DNA of 60,000 bases. Source: Lingula anatina (lineage: Eukaryota > Brachiopoda > Lingulata > Lingulida > Lingulidae). Below, piece by piece: positions 25,063 through 36,636 of the stretch (positions are counted from its first letter, which is position 1; every line of letters begins with the position of its first letter). The stretch is from contig NW_019775891.1 of NCBI RefSeq assembly GCF_001039355.2, positions 135,209 through 195,208 of the forward strand. Reading direction: 5' to 3'. Below the pieces are notes generated by a model. It worked only from the letters and a program-made list of their open reading frames with translations, made no database searches and was not told the origin of the DNA. The position numbers and the translations under genes are program-made.

Positions 25063-26664
25063 TTACGCCAAAATACTACATGGCTAGATGAAATACACAG
25101 CAAATGAGATGTGACCGGAGATATTTGGATTTACCCCGATGTTTGAGGTTGTCACACACATGCATGCACACACACGCACGTGCACTTGCGCGCACGCAAA
25201 CGACAAAAGAGAAAAACAACTTTGACAAGGAATATTTCAACTGACGAAAGGTCCCATGTTGATGTGGTTGGTTTAAGGCACCTGAACAGTGCCATCTAGA
25301 TTATCCAATAGTTAATTATCCATCTTATCTTAGAAATTTTAATTTTCAGGCATAGAGATGGCATGCAGTTCCAAAAGTAACGATTTGATAGTTAATAGAT
25401 ACATTCCATTTACAATTGTGGAGTTTTTCATAATAAAATATCAAATTTATTATATTTTATTTGAAATAAAATAAACTCCTCTTATATTTAAACATAATTT
25501 ATTGTTATAGTGATTGTTCATTTACACAGGAAGGTGAATGGAAAGAAGCTAGTGCATCACTAATATACAGTATATTGCATGAAATCAAACAAATAACATT
25601 GACCATTCTGATAAGGCACAGCGTCATTCGTGTAGAGAAATACAAAGAACATCGAAATACATGTAGAAACCAAAATACTGTGTATTTAAATGAAATGCAT
25701 TACATTTCTAAAGCAGTTAAGACACACCTTCATATATAGAATGCTTGAACAGTTGATATCTAAAAAAAAAAAACTCGTCCAACTATTGCCATGCACTAGC
25801 TGTCAATGTCTACGTCATTTTTATCTTTCTGTCTATATATTTAATGATATTGTAACCCTTTTTATCAACCAGATACCGATAATGATTTTTTATTCCTGCA
25901 TCTAATTATTCAATTATGCATCTATATTTGTGCTAAAATAATAAAAAAATTATACACCCTCGAAAATATAAAATATCGGCGTTCATATATTTTTCTTTGC
26001 AGTGTATATAGGCAACTCAAAGCTTAAATCGTCAATTTGACACCTTTCTATTTTGAGGTGAGATAGCAATCGGTATGTTTTTCTCTTTTAATGAAAAATG
26101 TTCTTAATCTGTTCTAGGTCATTCTCAAGGACTTCCCAGAAACAGTTTTTGAACTGTTACATCCATTACAGAACAAAATTACAACTGTAAAAATACACCA
26201 AATGTTCTAGAACAGATTGAGAACCGGAAGCGAACGTTAAATAAGACAAATTTTCGCAGGGGATGGTTTTGGAGCACTAAATGATGTCGTGTTCAATCGG
26301 CGTTGAAACGTTGGTCGTGGGTGCTCAGGTAAAAGGGAAATTTAAGAAACTGATTTTTCAGTTTTTACCCCAAAATCCCAATTGTGACGTCACCCGTTAG
26401 ATGACGTATGTGTAAATGTTTATTAATTTAGTCAGTGGACACTGAAGATTTACTTATTACCCAAAAGAATGTGTGTAAGGCAGTAAATAAGGGTTTTGAA
26501 CGAAGGGTTACAATATCCTAGCACCCTAGTGTTTCTTAGGCTTTTGTAAATTTTCAGTAAGATGTAAACGAAAATATTGTTGTTTGTCATAAGGTAAAAT
26601 GCCTGACAATATCCCTGTTCGTGTTACATGTAATTAGAGATGCCCTCTTTGCAATACAGCCAGT
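25063..26664. other. Intergenic spacer between copies A and B
   Basis: AT-rich. Parts (for example about 25480-25560, with CTCCTCTTATATTTAAACA and GGAAAGAAGCTAGTGCATCA) are homologous to 30190-30310, the spacer between the eroded exon 1 and copy C, so the spacer belongs to the duplicated unit. An inverted repeat (TTCTTAATCTGTTCTAG and CTAGAACAGATTGAGAA) lies at about 26101 and 26207. No additional exons are seen. Confidence 0.5.
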
Positions 26665-27668
26665 TTATTGTCCGCGCTTCAGAATGGCTTTCTCCAATCC
26701 TAACATAGGCGCCTCAAACACCATGGACACCACGAAGGCACAACCGTATGACATCACGAGGTGCCCGAAGAAATAATAAATCTGAAAAAAAAATCATTGA
26801 AGCCAAAACAATTTGCGTTAAGCAAAGAATACGTAAAACCTAGTTAAATTTTGCCACGGGCGCCATACGATAAAATCGTACACGATTTGTGTGCAATATT
26901 TTGGACATGGAAGTGGCCACAGGCAAATTTTACGCTTCTGTCCCGTGTCCAGTTAAATAACAGATAAATGACAAAATACGAATGGCGGCACCGAAAGACG
27001 TTAATTTTTGTTTGTATTACTATCGCGAAAGTACCCTTTTAAGATCTACAGTGGCGCTGGTTACCACTTAGTTTGCCCAACTGAACAGATCGGGCCTACT
27101 GCAAATCTATTGGCGTATTTTCTACGATGTTATGACAAATAGGGTATTGATTACATTGCCTTTTATGAAAAAAAAGTGTGTTACATATACTATTGAATAT
27201 TTGTTTGTTATTAAAGAGACTGTTCAGGTGTAACTATTGTGTGGACTTATAACATCTATAGCGCGTTTGTTTATATTTGTCATTGTAAATGATATAGATT
27301 TTATATTACATAAAGTAAGTCACAATTCACTTCGTAAAGCCCACACCTGCCTCTCCTGAATCCCGGTAAGGAAATGTTCGAATCTTGTTAAACAGGTTTG
27401 TTAAACAGGTTTGTGAGACGTTAAAACCAAGTGATTTCCCGTTCAGGTCCTCAACGAATGTTGCAACCGCATCGACTAGTCCATCAAGACCAAGAAATGA
27501 TCGAAATAAATTTTGTCTGTTTCCGTCATGTTCACGACTAATGTCGACTTTCGCTGCATACACAACTTCTCCAGTATCATAGAGGTGATTTTGTTTATCA
27601 ATTATTTCGCCCGTACAAATGGTGAAGGTTAGTACTACTAAGAGTACCTGCGCAGAACACACTATCAT
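26665..27668 (-). pseudogene. NRF-6-like copy B: deletion-derived exon 1 + exon 15 relic
   Basis: Exon 1 (27668-27331) retains the signal peptide (CSAQVLLVVLTFTICTG) and most of the first-exon sequence. It is 338 bp instead of 325 because of a 13-bp tandem duplication (TGTTAAACAGGTT) near 27386-27411, which shifts the frame. The only other exon is the last one (26781-26665), intact with its stop. Sequence from about 26850 to 27330 matches intron 1 of copy C (about 38220-38800). Sequence just right of 26781 matches the intron before exon 15 of copy C. The missing exons 2-14 were therefore removed by one internal deletion with a junction near 26810-26850. No functional acyltransferase can be made. 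Confidence 0.85.
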
Positions 27669-27816
27669 TTCTGAATACTTGTCACTGAAACGTTGTAACA
27701 AAAAATATTCGATTCCGCCACAGGGATTGCACAAATACTACCCCTGTTGACTACTTATGTGTATTCTCAGTCGCTGTGAGTAGCAATAGTGACACCAACA
27801 GGGTTAGTATGGAAGT

Positions 27817-27848
27817 CACATGACGTCAGGTCTCTTGATCAGCTGACA
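27817..27848 (-). promoter_or_regulatory. Conserved CRE/E-box block upstream of copy B
   Basis: CACATGACGTCA (27817-27828, with a perfect TGACGTCA) is followed by CTTGATCAGCTGACATG, including the E-box CAGCTG (27840-27845). It lies about 150-180 bp upstream of the exon 1 ATG. The same arrangement occurs upstream of copy C. Confidence 0.5.
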
Positions 27849-27888
27849 TGCACACGTCGATTACCTCTTGACTAGATGAATTACACAC

Positions 27889-27897
<9 letters not shown>

Positions 27898-27964
<67 letters not shown>
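27898..27964. repeat. (AT)n microsatellite bordering a gap
   Basis: About 67 bp of AT dinucleotides running into the assembly gap that starts at 27965. Confidence 0.95.
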
Positions 27965-28172
27965 NNNNNNNNNNNNNNNNNNNNNNNNNNNNNNNNNNNN
28001 NNNNNNNNNNNNNNNNNNNNNNNNNNNNNNNNNNNNNNNNNNNNNNNNNNNNNNNNNNNNNNNNNNNNNNNNNNNNNNNNNNNNNNNNNNNNNNNNNNNN
28101 NNNNNNNNNNNNNNNNNNNNNNNNNNNNNNNNNNNNNNNNNNNNNNNNNNNNNNNNNNNNNNNNNNNNNNNN
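27965..28172. other. Assembly gap (208 N)
   Basis: A run of N bases between an AT microsatellite and the left inverted repeat of a mobile element. Confidence 1.
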
Positions 28173-28878
28173 AACAGGCCTAACCAACTACCAGACTCGG
28201 CACCTAAGGATTCTGAATTAACCGGTAAATCGGACCACACTACCCGTTTTCATGTTGTGTGTCAGATCGCATATCGGAGTATCATACCCTAGAATAATTT
28301 TTTTAGGACGACTGCGGGCTCATCCACGCTCGGCTGAACAACCTTAAACTGTACTCTTACTTTAGACCACAGTGGAAGTAAAGAACAGAAGACTCAGATG
28401 TGGTGTAACTCGCGTAACCACACTTCTCGCAAGAATGCGTTAATAACCCGCTAATGGACCCGTGGTCTAAATAAGATAGACCCCTCGTCAGACGAGGGGT
28501 CTATCTATTACTTAGAGTACTCCATTTCATTTTCTCTATGGGGGTATATGGGGACTTTACGACATTCGGTTTGAATGTTTTAACCACTTTTGATAGGGCT
28601 TTTTTGCATTGTATTAGATTGATGTGGCAGTCTAAGGTTCATCTAGGTGGCTTTCAAATTTATGCCCTCGGTTTTAAAATCATATAGTGATTAAATACGA
28701 CAGTCGTTTACTATATAATCAAGGTGACAGCCGAGCGTGGGCTTATCCTGTCGGTGTTCTGACTGATACTCCGAAATGCGATCTGACACACACCTTGAAA
28801 ACGGGTAGTGTGGTCCGATATACCGGTTAATTCTGGATCCTTAGGTGCCGAGTCTGGTAGTTGGTTAGGCCTGTATAT
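28173..28878. mobile_element. Foldback/MITE element with long terminal inverted repeats
   Basis: The left arm (28173-28287, more weakly to about 28340) and right arm (about 28725-28878) are reverse complements. Shared blocks include ACAGGCCTAACCAACTACC, GACTCGGCACCTAAGGAT, CGGACCACACTACCCGTTTT and GATACTCCGA. The interior has no convincing ORF but holds a perfect 33-bp palindrome at 28474-28506. The left end may extend into the gap. The paralogous flank of copy C (about 39340-39375) lacks it, which marks it as an insertion. Confidence 0.8.
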
Positions 28879-28884
28879 GGCAAA

Positions 28885-28887
<3 letters not shown>

Positions 28888-28916
<29 letters not shown>

Positions 28917-28945
28917 GTGTATGCACGCGCGTTACATGTGTGTGT
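28888..28945. repeat. (GT)n microsatellite
   Basis: GT dinucleotides with few interruptions, directly outside the right end of the foldback element. This matches the GT tract at the empty site upstream of copy C. Confidence 0.9.
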
Positions 28946-29289
28946 GTCATCTGAGAAAAGATCCCACGCTGCGGTGGTTTGTTTAAGGTGCTCGAACAGT
29001 ATAATCTAGATCATCCAATAGTTTTATTATCCTTAAATTTAATTTTCATAAATTTTTTTCCATTCTTTTCTTTTAAAAAGCGATATTGTAATTTTCAGGT
29101 ATGGAGATGACATACGACAGCCTTGCCAACTATTGATCATGGTTACATTTTGTTTCCGTTTGTGAAGCAGAGACAGATTTTTTCATAATAAACATCAAAA
29201 ACCCTTCATTTCTAAATATCAAAACTTGTCTATGTTTATATAAGAACAAGTGCCAAATCGATTGTTCACTTACAAATGCAAGGAGAAAG

Positions 29290-29450
29290 GACACGCAAAG
29301 AAAACGTGAGGCATGGCACACGGAGCCTGGTAACTGTACACGCGCAGAATCATGGTACACAGGACCATGCTACAAATGTCAAATCATGTTGGACAGGATT
29401 AAAGTACATACGTAATGCCCTGGTACAGAGGGTCTTGTACTAATCGAGTC
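29290..29450 (-). pseudogene. Fragment of an NRF-6-like intron 8 (minisatellite type)
   Basis: This stretch resembles the intron immediately beyond exon 9 in copies D and E (42441-42560 and 55366-55480). It shares CAAAGAAAA, GGCACACGG, ACTGTACAC.CGCAGAA and the minisatellite core ATGGTACACAGGACCATG. It sits between copy B upstream DNA and the eroded exon 1, so it looks like a leftover of another deleted array unit. Confidence 0.6.
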
Positions 29451-29626
29451 ATCAGATTGGTGTATTCCACACAATACAGTGGCAAGAACTACATTCGTAA
29501 CATTGCCCTTATGTTACCCATATACTACTACAAAATTTGTCTGTGTAGAAATATGTTTGAAAATTAGTTGATCTTGATATTAGAGCATATAGTGTATGTT
29601 TAGCTTACATTTCTAGTGATACTTAC

Positions 29627-29892
29627 TTTGTAAAGCCAACTTCTGCCTCTTCTGAATCCCGATAAGGAAATGTTCTACTCTTGTTAAACAGGTTTGTGAG
29701 ACGTTAAAACAATGTGATTTCTCGTTTGGGTTTATAACGAATGTTGCAACTGTTCATGACTAAAGGCGTCTTTCGCTGCACGCATGTTTTCTTCAAAATT
29801 ATAGAAGTGATTTTCTTTTTTTCAATTTTGTGGCCCGTAGAGGCGTTGAGGATCAGCGCAAATACGATTACCTGCGAAAAATACACCGCCAT
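29627..29892 (-). pseudogene. Eroded NRF-6-like exon 1 (lone)
   Basis: Starting at ATG 29892, the minus strand reads a signal-peptide-like segment (YFSQVIVFALILNASTG) closely resembling copy A. A frameshift follows, and about 59 bp present in other copies are missing. The segment is 266 bp instead of 325 but still ends at a good donor (GTAAGT). The flanking 29440-29626 matches copy A intron 1. No exons 2-15 follow in this unit, so it is a dead copy. Confidence 0.8.
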
Positions 29893-30136
29893 TTTTCAGT
29901 GCTCTTTCATGAAGCACTGTGATATTTTTTTCAATTTCGTCGAAGAATTGCGGAGGTTTGTTTAAGGTACCTGAACATCTTGATAATCCAATAGCTTTAT
30001 TATTCATCTAATCTTAATATTGTAATTTCCAGGCACAGAGATAACACACAGTTCTATAAGTAACGGTTTGATAATTAATAGATATAGATACATACCATTT
30101 ACAGGGTACTATCGTGAAATAAAGAAATATGTTTCC

Positions 30137-30192
<56 letters not shown>

Positions 30193-30640
30193 GAAATAAT
30201 ATAAACTCCTCTTATATTTAAACACAATCAATTGTTGTATTGACTGTTCATTTAACGTGAACGTGAACAATGAACGTGAGTGGAAAGAAGCTAGTGCATC
30301 ACTAATATATATGTCATGAAATCAAACAAAAATACATTGGCCATTCTGATTACGCACAGCGTCATTTATCTAAAGAAATGCAATGTACCTCGTGTAGAAA
30401 CCAACAAACTATATATTAAAAATTGTACGGCAACGTCTTTCATTTTTTTATCATTCTGTTTGTGTATTGAAGCAAGCACTCCCAGTGTTTCTTAAGAATT
30501 TTGTAAATTTCCAGTTAGATGTAAACAATGTTGCAAAGCATAAGACGAAATGACAGCAGAACCATTTGTTGAGCCAACACGATACGACCCCTCTGCTCTG
30601 TATATAGTCTGCTCTGTATATAGTCAGTTTATTGTCCGCC
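29893..30640. other. Spacer between eroded exon 1 and copy C
   Basis: Homologous in part to the copy A/B spacer. It contains an (AT)n microsatellite at about 30140-30188. No gene is seen. Confidence 0.5.
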
Positions 30641-33600
30641 CTACAGAATGGCCTTCTCCAATCCTAACATAGGCGCCTCAAACACCATGGAGACCACGAA
30701 GGCGCAACCGTATGACATCACGAGGTGCCCGAAGAAATAATAAGTCTGAAAAAATTGAAGCCAAAACAAATTAACGAACAGATATTTTTGAGATTCACAA
30801 AACATCTCTCACAATATAAATATTTGACTTAACAAAACTACAAATACATTAAGATTATTTGATTTTTTTAATACAGTAAACGAAAAGGCCAGTATGTCAA
30901 CATTCATAATTTATCTCCTGCAATTGAGGCAGATCAAGACTTTTAATTGCGTCACTGTGATAATCTTAACAAGAAAGGAGTTTACCATGGTCATGTCAGT
31001 TGCAAAAATAGTTTCCTCTTTCATCTGATAGACCGCAGACATGATAATGGGGTGGACAAGGTAGGCACAATAGGTCAGTCGACTTAAAGGTACGAAAGCA
31101 TTCCAGGACAAAATATCATTGACAATACCTGTAAATGTGAATTAAAATGTTGTTCATCTTCTTAATGCAAAAGGTATGAAATGAATGAACAGAAGATATT
31201 CATGAAAATTCCTTTTAAAGAAACAACAAAAAAAAAATGTCTTTTATTTTAAGTTAAAATTTTTATACTTGAAACGGCTGTTGAATTATTTTTCATTTTG
31301 GTTGTCAGTGAAAAAACTTGCTCTGTTCAGAGAAAATCATACAGCCAATAGTACTCTGAAATTAGTGCCAAGTTACCAGTACATACCCCCATAACCGGTG
31401 CAGCAGGCATAGATCACCCAAGCTACGCATGCGCCCCATAGTGTCCTGGACGTGGCATTGTATAGTGCTGCCACCTGGTAATTCCACGGATGACCATTGA
31501 TGTGACCATACAGACCAAACACTAACCAGGCTAATATCGCTATGGTGACAGCCCAGGCAACCAATGCTACGACCTGAAGTCAATTTACGAAATTGTTATG
31601 TAAAGTTCGGTTGAAATCCCAGTTATCTAGCAAAGTATTGTTGGTGTAGTTGGTGCCGAAATAGTTTTGAAAATTATAAAAACGGTTTTGGCTAATTGTG
31701 TAAAATGCACTCTAAAACCATATACAGACGTACACCTTAGAAGCCTGGATCATTTAAAAACAGTAAACGATGAGTTATAGTGCTATCTGCATAAGATAAT
31801 TAAACATAAATGCATGGATATTGATTCACCGGTTTCTCTGTCTCAATGATAATAATTTTGAAAGTTACAATATAACAAGTATGGTATAATATTATTTCCA
31901 CATGGATATCATCGAACATCAAATAATGTTATTGTAATACAAAGTAAATGATATATCTGCCATCGTGACCTATGTAATCAACTACAGTTACCCAGTTTGC
32001 CTTGGGTTTGCACTGAGTGACGTGTAGTACATATCCAGTTGCCATTCCTACAAGGTATGGTCCTATTCTACACCAAGGCTTGATGTACATGATGTGGTAG
32101 TAATAGTTGCGGATATCTCCCCTTAAGAGAAGAAAAAGACTTTGTTTCATTGCCACACTGTGAGTACTACCATGAATATTGATATATATTGCAAATTAAC
32201 GATGTGTTTAATTTCAGAGAGCGTCTACTTTATCAATTTCTGTTTTTATTACTTTCTGTCTTTGTATTTAGGGGAAATGACTTTATCAATTATAGTATCG
32301 TCGTAGGTCGGTTTTGGTCATATCTTTGCTTTTTCATACATATTATGCCAATTCCACTACAATCAGTACAATACGATATCATTCTGGTAATTCCTATCAC
32401 TTAAGGTATCTCAGCGATATATCATGTAAATTAAACTCACGTATTCAATTCCATTCCACCGGGTCCAAACTCATGGTAGGCCGAGACGAAACCAGATGAT
32501 ATCCAACAGCCTAGCAATAACAGAAACATGATGACTGCGCCGGCAATCCTACTCCTAAAACGGATATTTTTTGTTAAGATTAGTAATTGTTTCTTCTATC
32601 AGACTTTTATAAATATTTTTAACTCTCACGAAAAAGAACCGGACGTAGCAAAAGAGGCGATAAAAGTACTACCAATAAAAATGGTATATACAACAATATT
32701 GGGTTAGACGTTTGAAAGAAACGTAAAACTGTCTGATGAATACACTAACACAGAGAGAAAAAAAAACCTTTGTACTGGAACATTTTTCAAGAACTCTTAT
32801 GCCTAACGCATTATGCTTATGTGTAATGAGTTAGAGCAGGCCGGAATATGGAATGCACCAAGAAGTACCGGTATTTGTACTTACCAAAACAGAGGCAGTA
32901 AGATAAAAGGTGTTATCACAAAGAATTGCATGTCATTGGCCAAATACCACGACCATCCCAAACACTGGAAATAAAGATAACAAAGTATAAATTTACGTCA
33001 CCAAGAGTAAACAGTGCTCCGGGGAATGGCACAGAGCTTTCACAGTTTCCAGTGTCCAGTAATCCAGAAGATCCACATGTACGAAATACTAATTCCATGG
33101 TTAACATACAGTTGTAAAATTACCTACCATCTTGTCAGTGTTCACTACATTGTTGATGTATAGTAAGTTAGTCCACCAGGAATCTCTGCAGTATTTTGCC
33201 ACACTTTCCCCTGCCCACATAGGTCCATTAGACCAGTATCTGCACGTTGCGGCGTACACCAATATCACTAACATGTACGGCGGGGTCAGCCTATGAATTG
33301 GTGTTAATAATGATTAAATTATTTTGTAAATTTACACAAAACGTGAGAGCTATGGACAAATTACTTAAATATTCAATTTTCTAAAATATTCCAATTTATG
33401 GAAACATCATAATGCTTAAAATATACTCATGTTGTGAGTAGGATAATGGTGATTTAATACAAACATACAATCGCAAATGTCTAAAATATTCTACAGACCT
33501 CCAAAACCTGTGGAAATAATACATTCCCCAGTTTATCCTGAGCATGCGCAGTTTTCCTCTTAATGTTCCCTTCGTCATTTCACGCATGGCTAGATATGTG

Positions 33601-35999
33601 ACAAGTAGGCCACTGAAAGATAATTTGTTTTACATAAATATTTTGTCTTAATTACTAAAAAAAACAATTAATTAAAGGATAAATCGATTACGAAACTAGT
33701 CAAAGATTTTCATAAATAAGCCTTATGTTTTGCAAATGATATAGTTATTTGACACTTGTGAAATTAATTTTTTGACACAAGTAATTCGCGAACGATGCCA
33801 ATAAATACTTGTAAAGATCTAACCTCATGACAAAAAATGTATCAACCGCACAAGTCGCTTGGAGCACTACTTGCATGGACTTGCGCTGTACAAGGCCGTA
33901 CTCATAGTACGCAATATTCTCTAAAATGGATACAATACCTTGAATAATTGCGCACAAACGCTCAGAGACGCACACACAAAGATCCAGTACATTATTCTTT
34001 CTAGTATGCAAATGTTTCTATTCCGTTTTTTTCTCTTTCATTATAAACTATTGTGCAATTAATTATTTTCCTATGGAATGCAATGCAATGGTTTACTCCA
34101 ATTCTGTATGTAAACGTTTTCTAAACAAGTGGTATAAACGTTCCAAACTCACATCTTATAATCAGTATTACAAAAATAAATTTCAAAACTTGGCAGCTAC
34201 TGTGATATACCTCCAGATTTTTGCTGATATTCCGCAAAACAACAATTTTATCCCAGTTATCAATTCTTAAATGTGTACTTACTAACTTGACCAAACATAT
34301 CATAGAACGTATGACCCCAAATAACCCAAGTTAGGCTGAGGAACCGGATACCATTGAGACAATTCAGAGCACCAGACGGTTGCTTGGCACTTAGGACCTT
34401 GGCTGCATTGGTGTACACAGAGAAGGCTATAATGACTTTGTGAATTATGCCTGAAATAGCCAAATACGCCTTGACCACAAGAACATGTTATGTTATCAAC
34501 AGAACAATATAATCACACAGCCCAACAATACTTAAGTTTGATAAAAAGTACCTAAAAAGATGAAAACCGAAGGTAAGCTCTGTAACATGCTTCCAATACC
34601 GAGCACAATGTATATAAGAACGGAACTTTAACATGTATATAAAGTCTGCGTAGGACAAACACATGGAGCTAAGAATCAATTCCTAAAAGTGCATATTTTA
34701 ATAAAGACAAAACGCAACGATTTGTGGAGGCAACTTTATGAACAAGTGTACGGATTTCCATGGCAGTGATAAAAAGTGTAATCTGCAAACAAAAATTATA
34801 ACATTATTCTCATCTTTTAAATCAATCGTTTATATCCATTTCATGTCGATTACCTTTTTCTCTTGGTGGGGCAGGTAGATTACAAGACGGAGATATAGCG
34901 GAGTAGCCATCTCCTTGAACTGTAGAAACCCTTTCCCCTGTGTCGTCACATGGGATAACCTGCTGTGCTGTCCCTGACGTCAGCAACCTTTGATCGATGA
35001 CGTCATACATAGTGGCCAATAAGACCAAGAGCAAAAGTGTCCCAGTTATACACCTGTTTTAAAATACAATAAGGAATAATTTAAATAGTTCCTTGTTTAG
35101 CCGGGCAAGTTTCTATTTGTATCTGCGAAGGATTTTTTTTAATTCGGCTTCTTCACTTAAGATATTTTTCAAGTTAACTGTTGGCAGTTTTACGTTTTGT
35201 AGACGTTTTTTCAACATCTTACCTAATTGAAAGTATTTCAAAGCACGAAAACCTTGAGGTAGTTTCAAAATAACCCGACAGTTATATTTGCTGTCAATAC
35301 ATTTGCGCTGTTGTGATTTCCTTGTAGACATTCTGAAATACGTACAATGCTGCAATAGCACCGGAAGTCCAAGGTAGCTCTTTTGGTTTGCAGGAAACGG
35401 GCACCATCTTTAGATTTAACACTGAAAGTGTGATACGAATTTTTACATTATGTTAACATGATTTTAAAATCTGATGTTAATGGAGCAAAGGATGGCCAAG
35501 TTTTTTGCTTCCAAGTTTTTGGAAGAGTACCTGAAAAGAGGCGTATAACAAGTTTGTTGCCCTTCTGTATCTTTGTCACCAATTGACTGAAAGGAGTGTG
35601 CATGGCACAATAGTAATCTAATGGATTTAATTCAATAAACCGTGCCTTGTAATGGTTTAAAAGTGGAGCAGAGTGCAAAGACAACGTGTGTAACACTCAC
35701 TGTTATCAACTATGGTTCTGATATCTTCCCCACTACAGCCACTTGGGACACAGATCCCCAGAGTTAGTGACACGGAATGGCCAACCTGCAGTGTAGATTA
35801 ATACACGTTTGTAAGCACTTAAGTGTGATGAAGACCAATATAGAGGTAACACTCATCTCACTCACTACTATCTGTATTTTTCACAATTTACTCACAATTT
35901 TATACGTACACAATTGTTTGAAGATACATTTGTATGCAAGTGAGTACGAATGCACACAAATAAAGCATACAACTCTCTCTCACAGATCAATTACAAAAC

Positions 36000-36075
<76 letters not shown>

Positions 36076-36598
36076 CTGAGACAACACAATGAATTTTTAT
36101 AATACTCACAAGACTTTGAGGCACAGAAAACTTTGCAGTACAGTACTGTCCCTCGAAGGAATCCTTAACTTCAAAACTCTGACTAGAATTAAAGCCAGCG
36201 CTATCGTTGTAATGTAAACTGGCCTGAACTTTGTTGCACTCGCTGTACGAGCCGTACCAACGCGTATTGCCGTCTAACATCCCGCTTCCCATTTTACCCG
36301 TGGCATCCAGCACTACAAAAACATTTGGAATGAAGGGCTTATTAATTATGCTAAAATAATGATTCCAGGTATATCAACGGTTTACATGATAAGTATTTTT
36401 CAAGGGGACAATAACCAAATCGGTATACAAGTATATATGTTATCACTTTGTATATTATCAATTTGTTTTAAAATACAAATTTTACTATACACACTTGCAC
36501 AGAAAGACCGTCACAACTAATAAATCTAAACATTTTGTTGCAAATATCAATTTTCTTTAGTGCATAATTGCAGATAAAAATGTTTCATCGTTGAACAT

Positions 36599-36636
<38 letters not shown>

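Noticed and set aside
25690-25905. 71-codon frame in the A/B spacer
   Set aside because: AT-rich composition and no family similarity; the paralogous spacer does not keep the frame.
26100-26225. Inverted repeat in the A/B spacer as a possible RNA gene
   Set aside because: The arms are short (about 18 bp) and far apart with no other RNA features; it is more likely an old MITE remnant.
27861-28292. Open frames across 27861-28292
   Set aside because: They are made of AT repeats and N bases.
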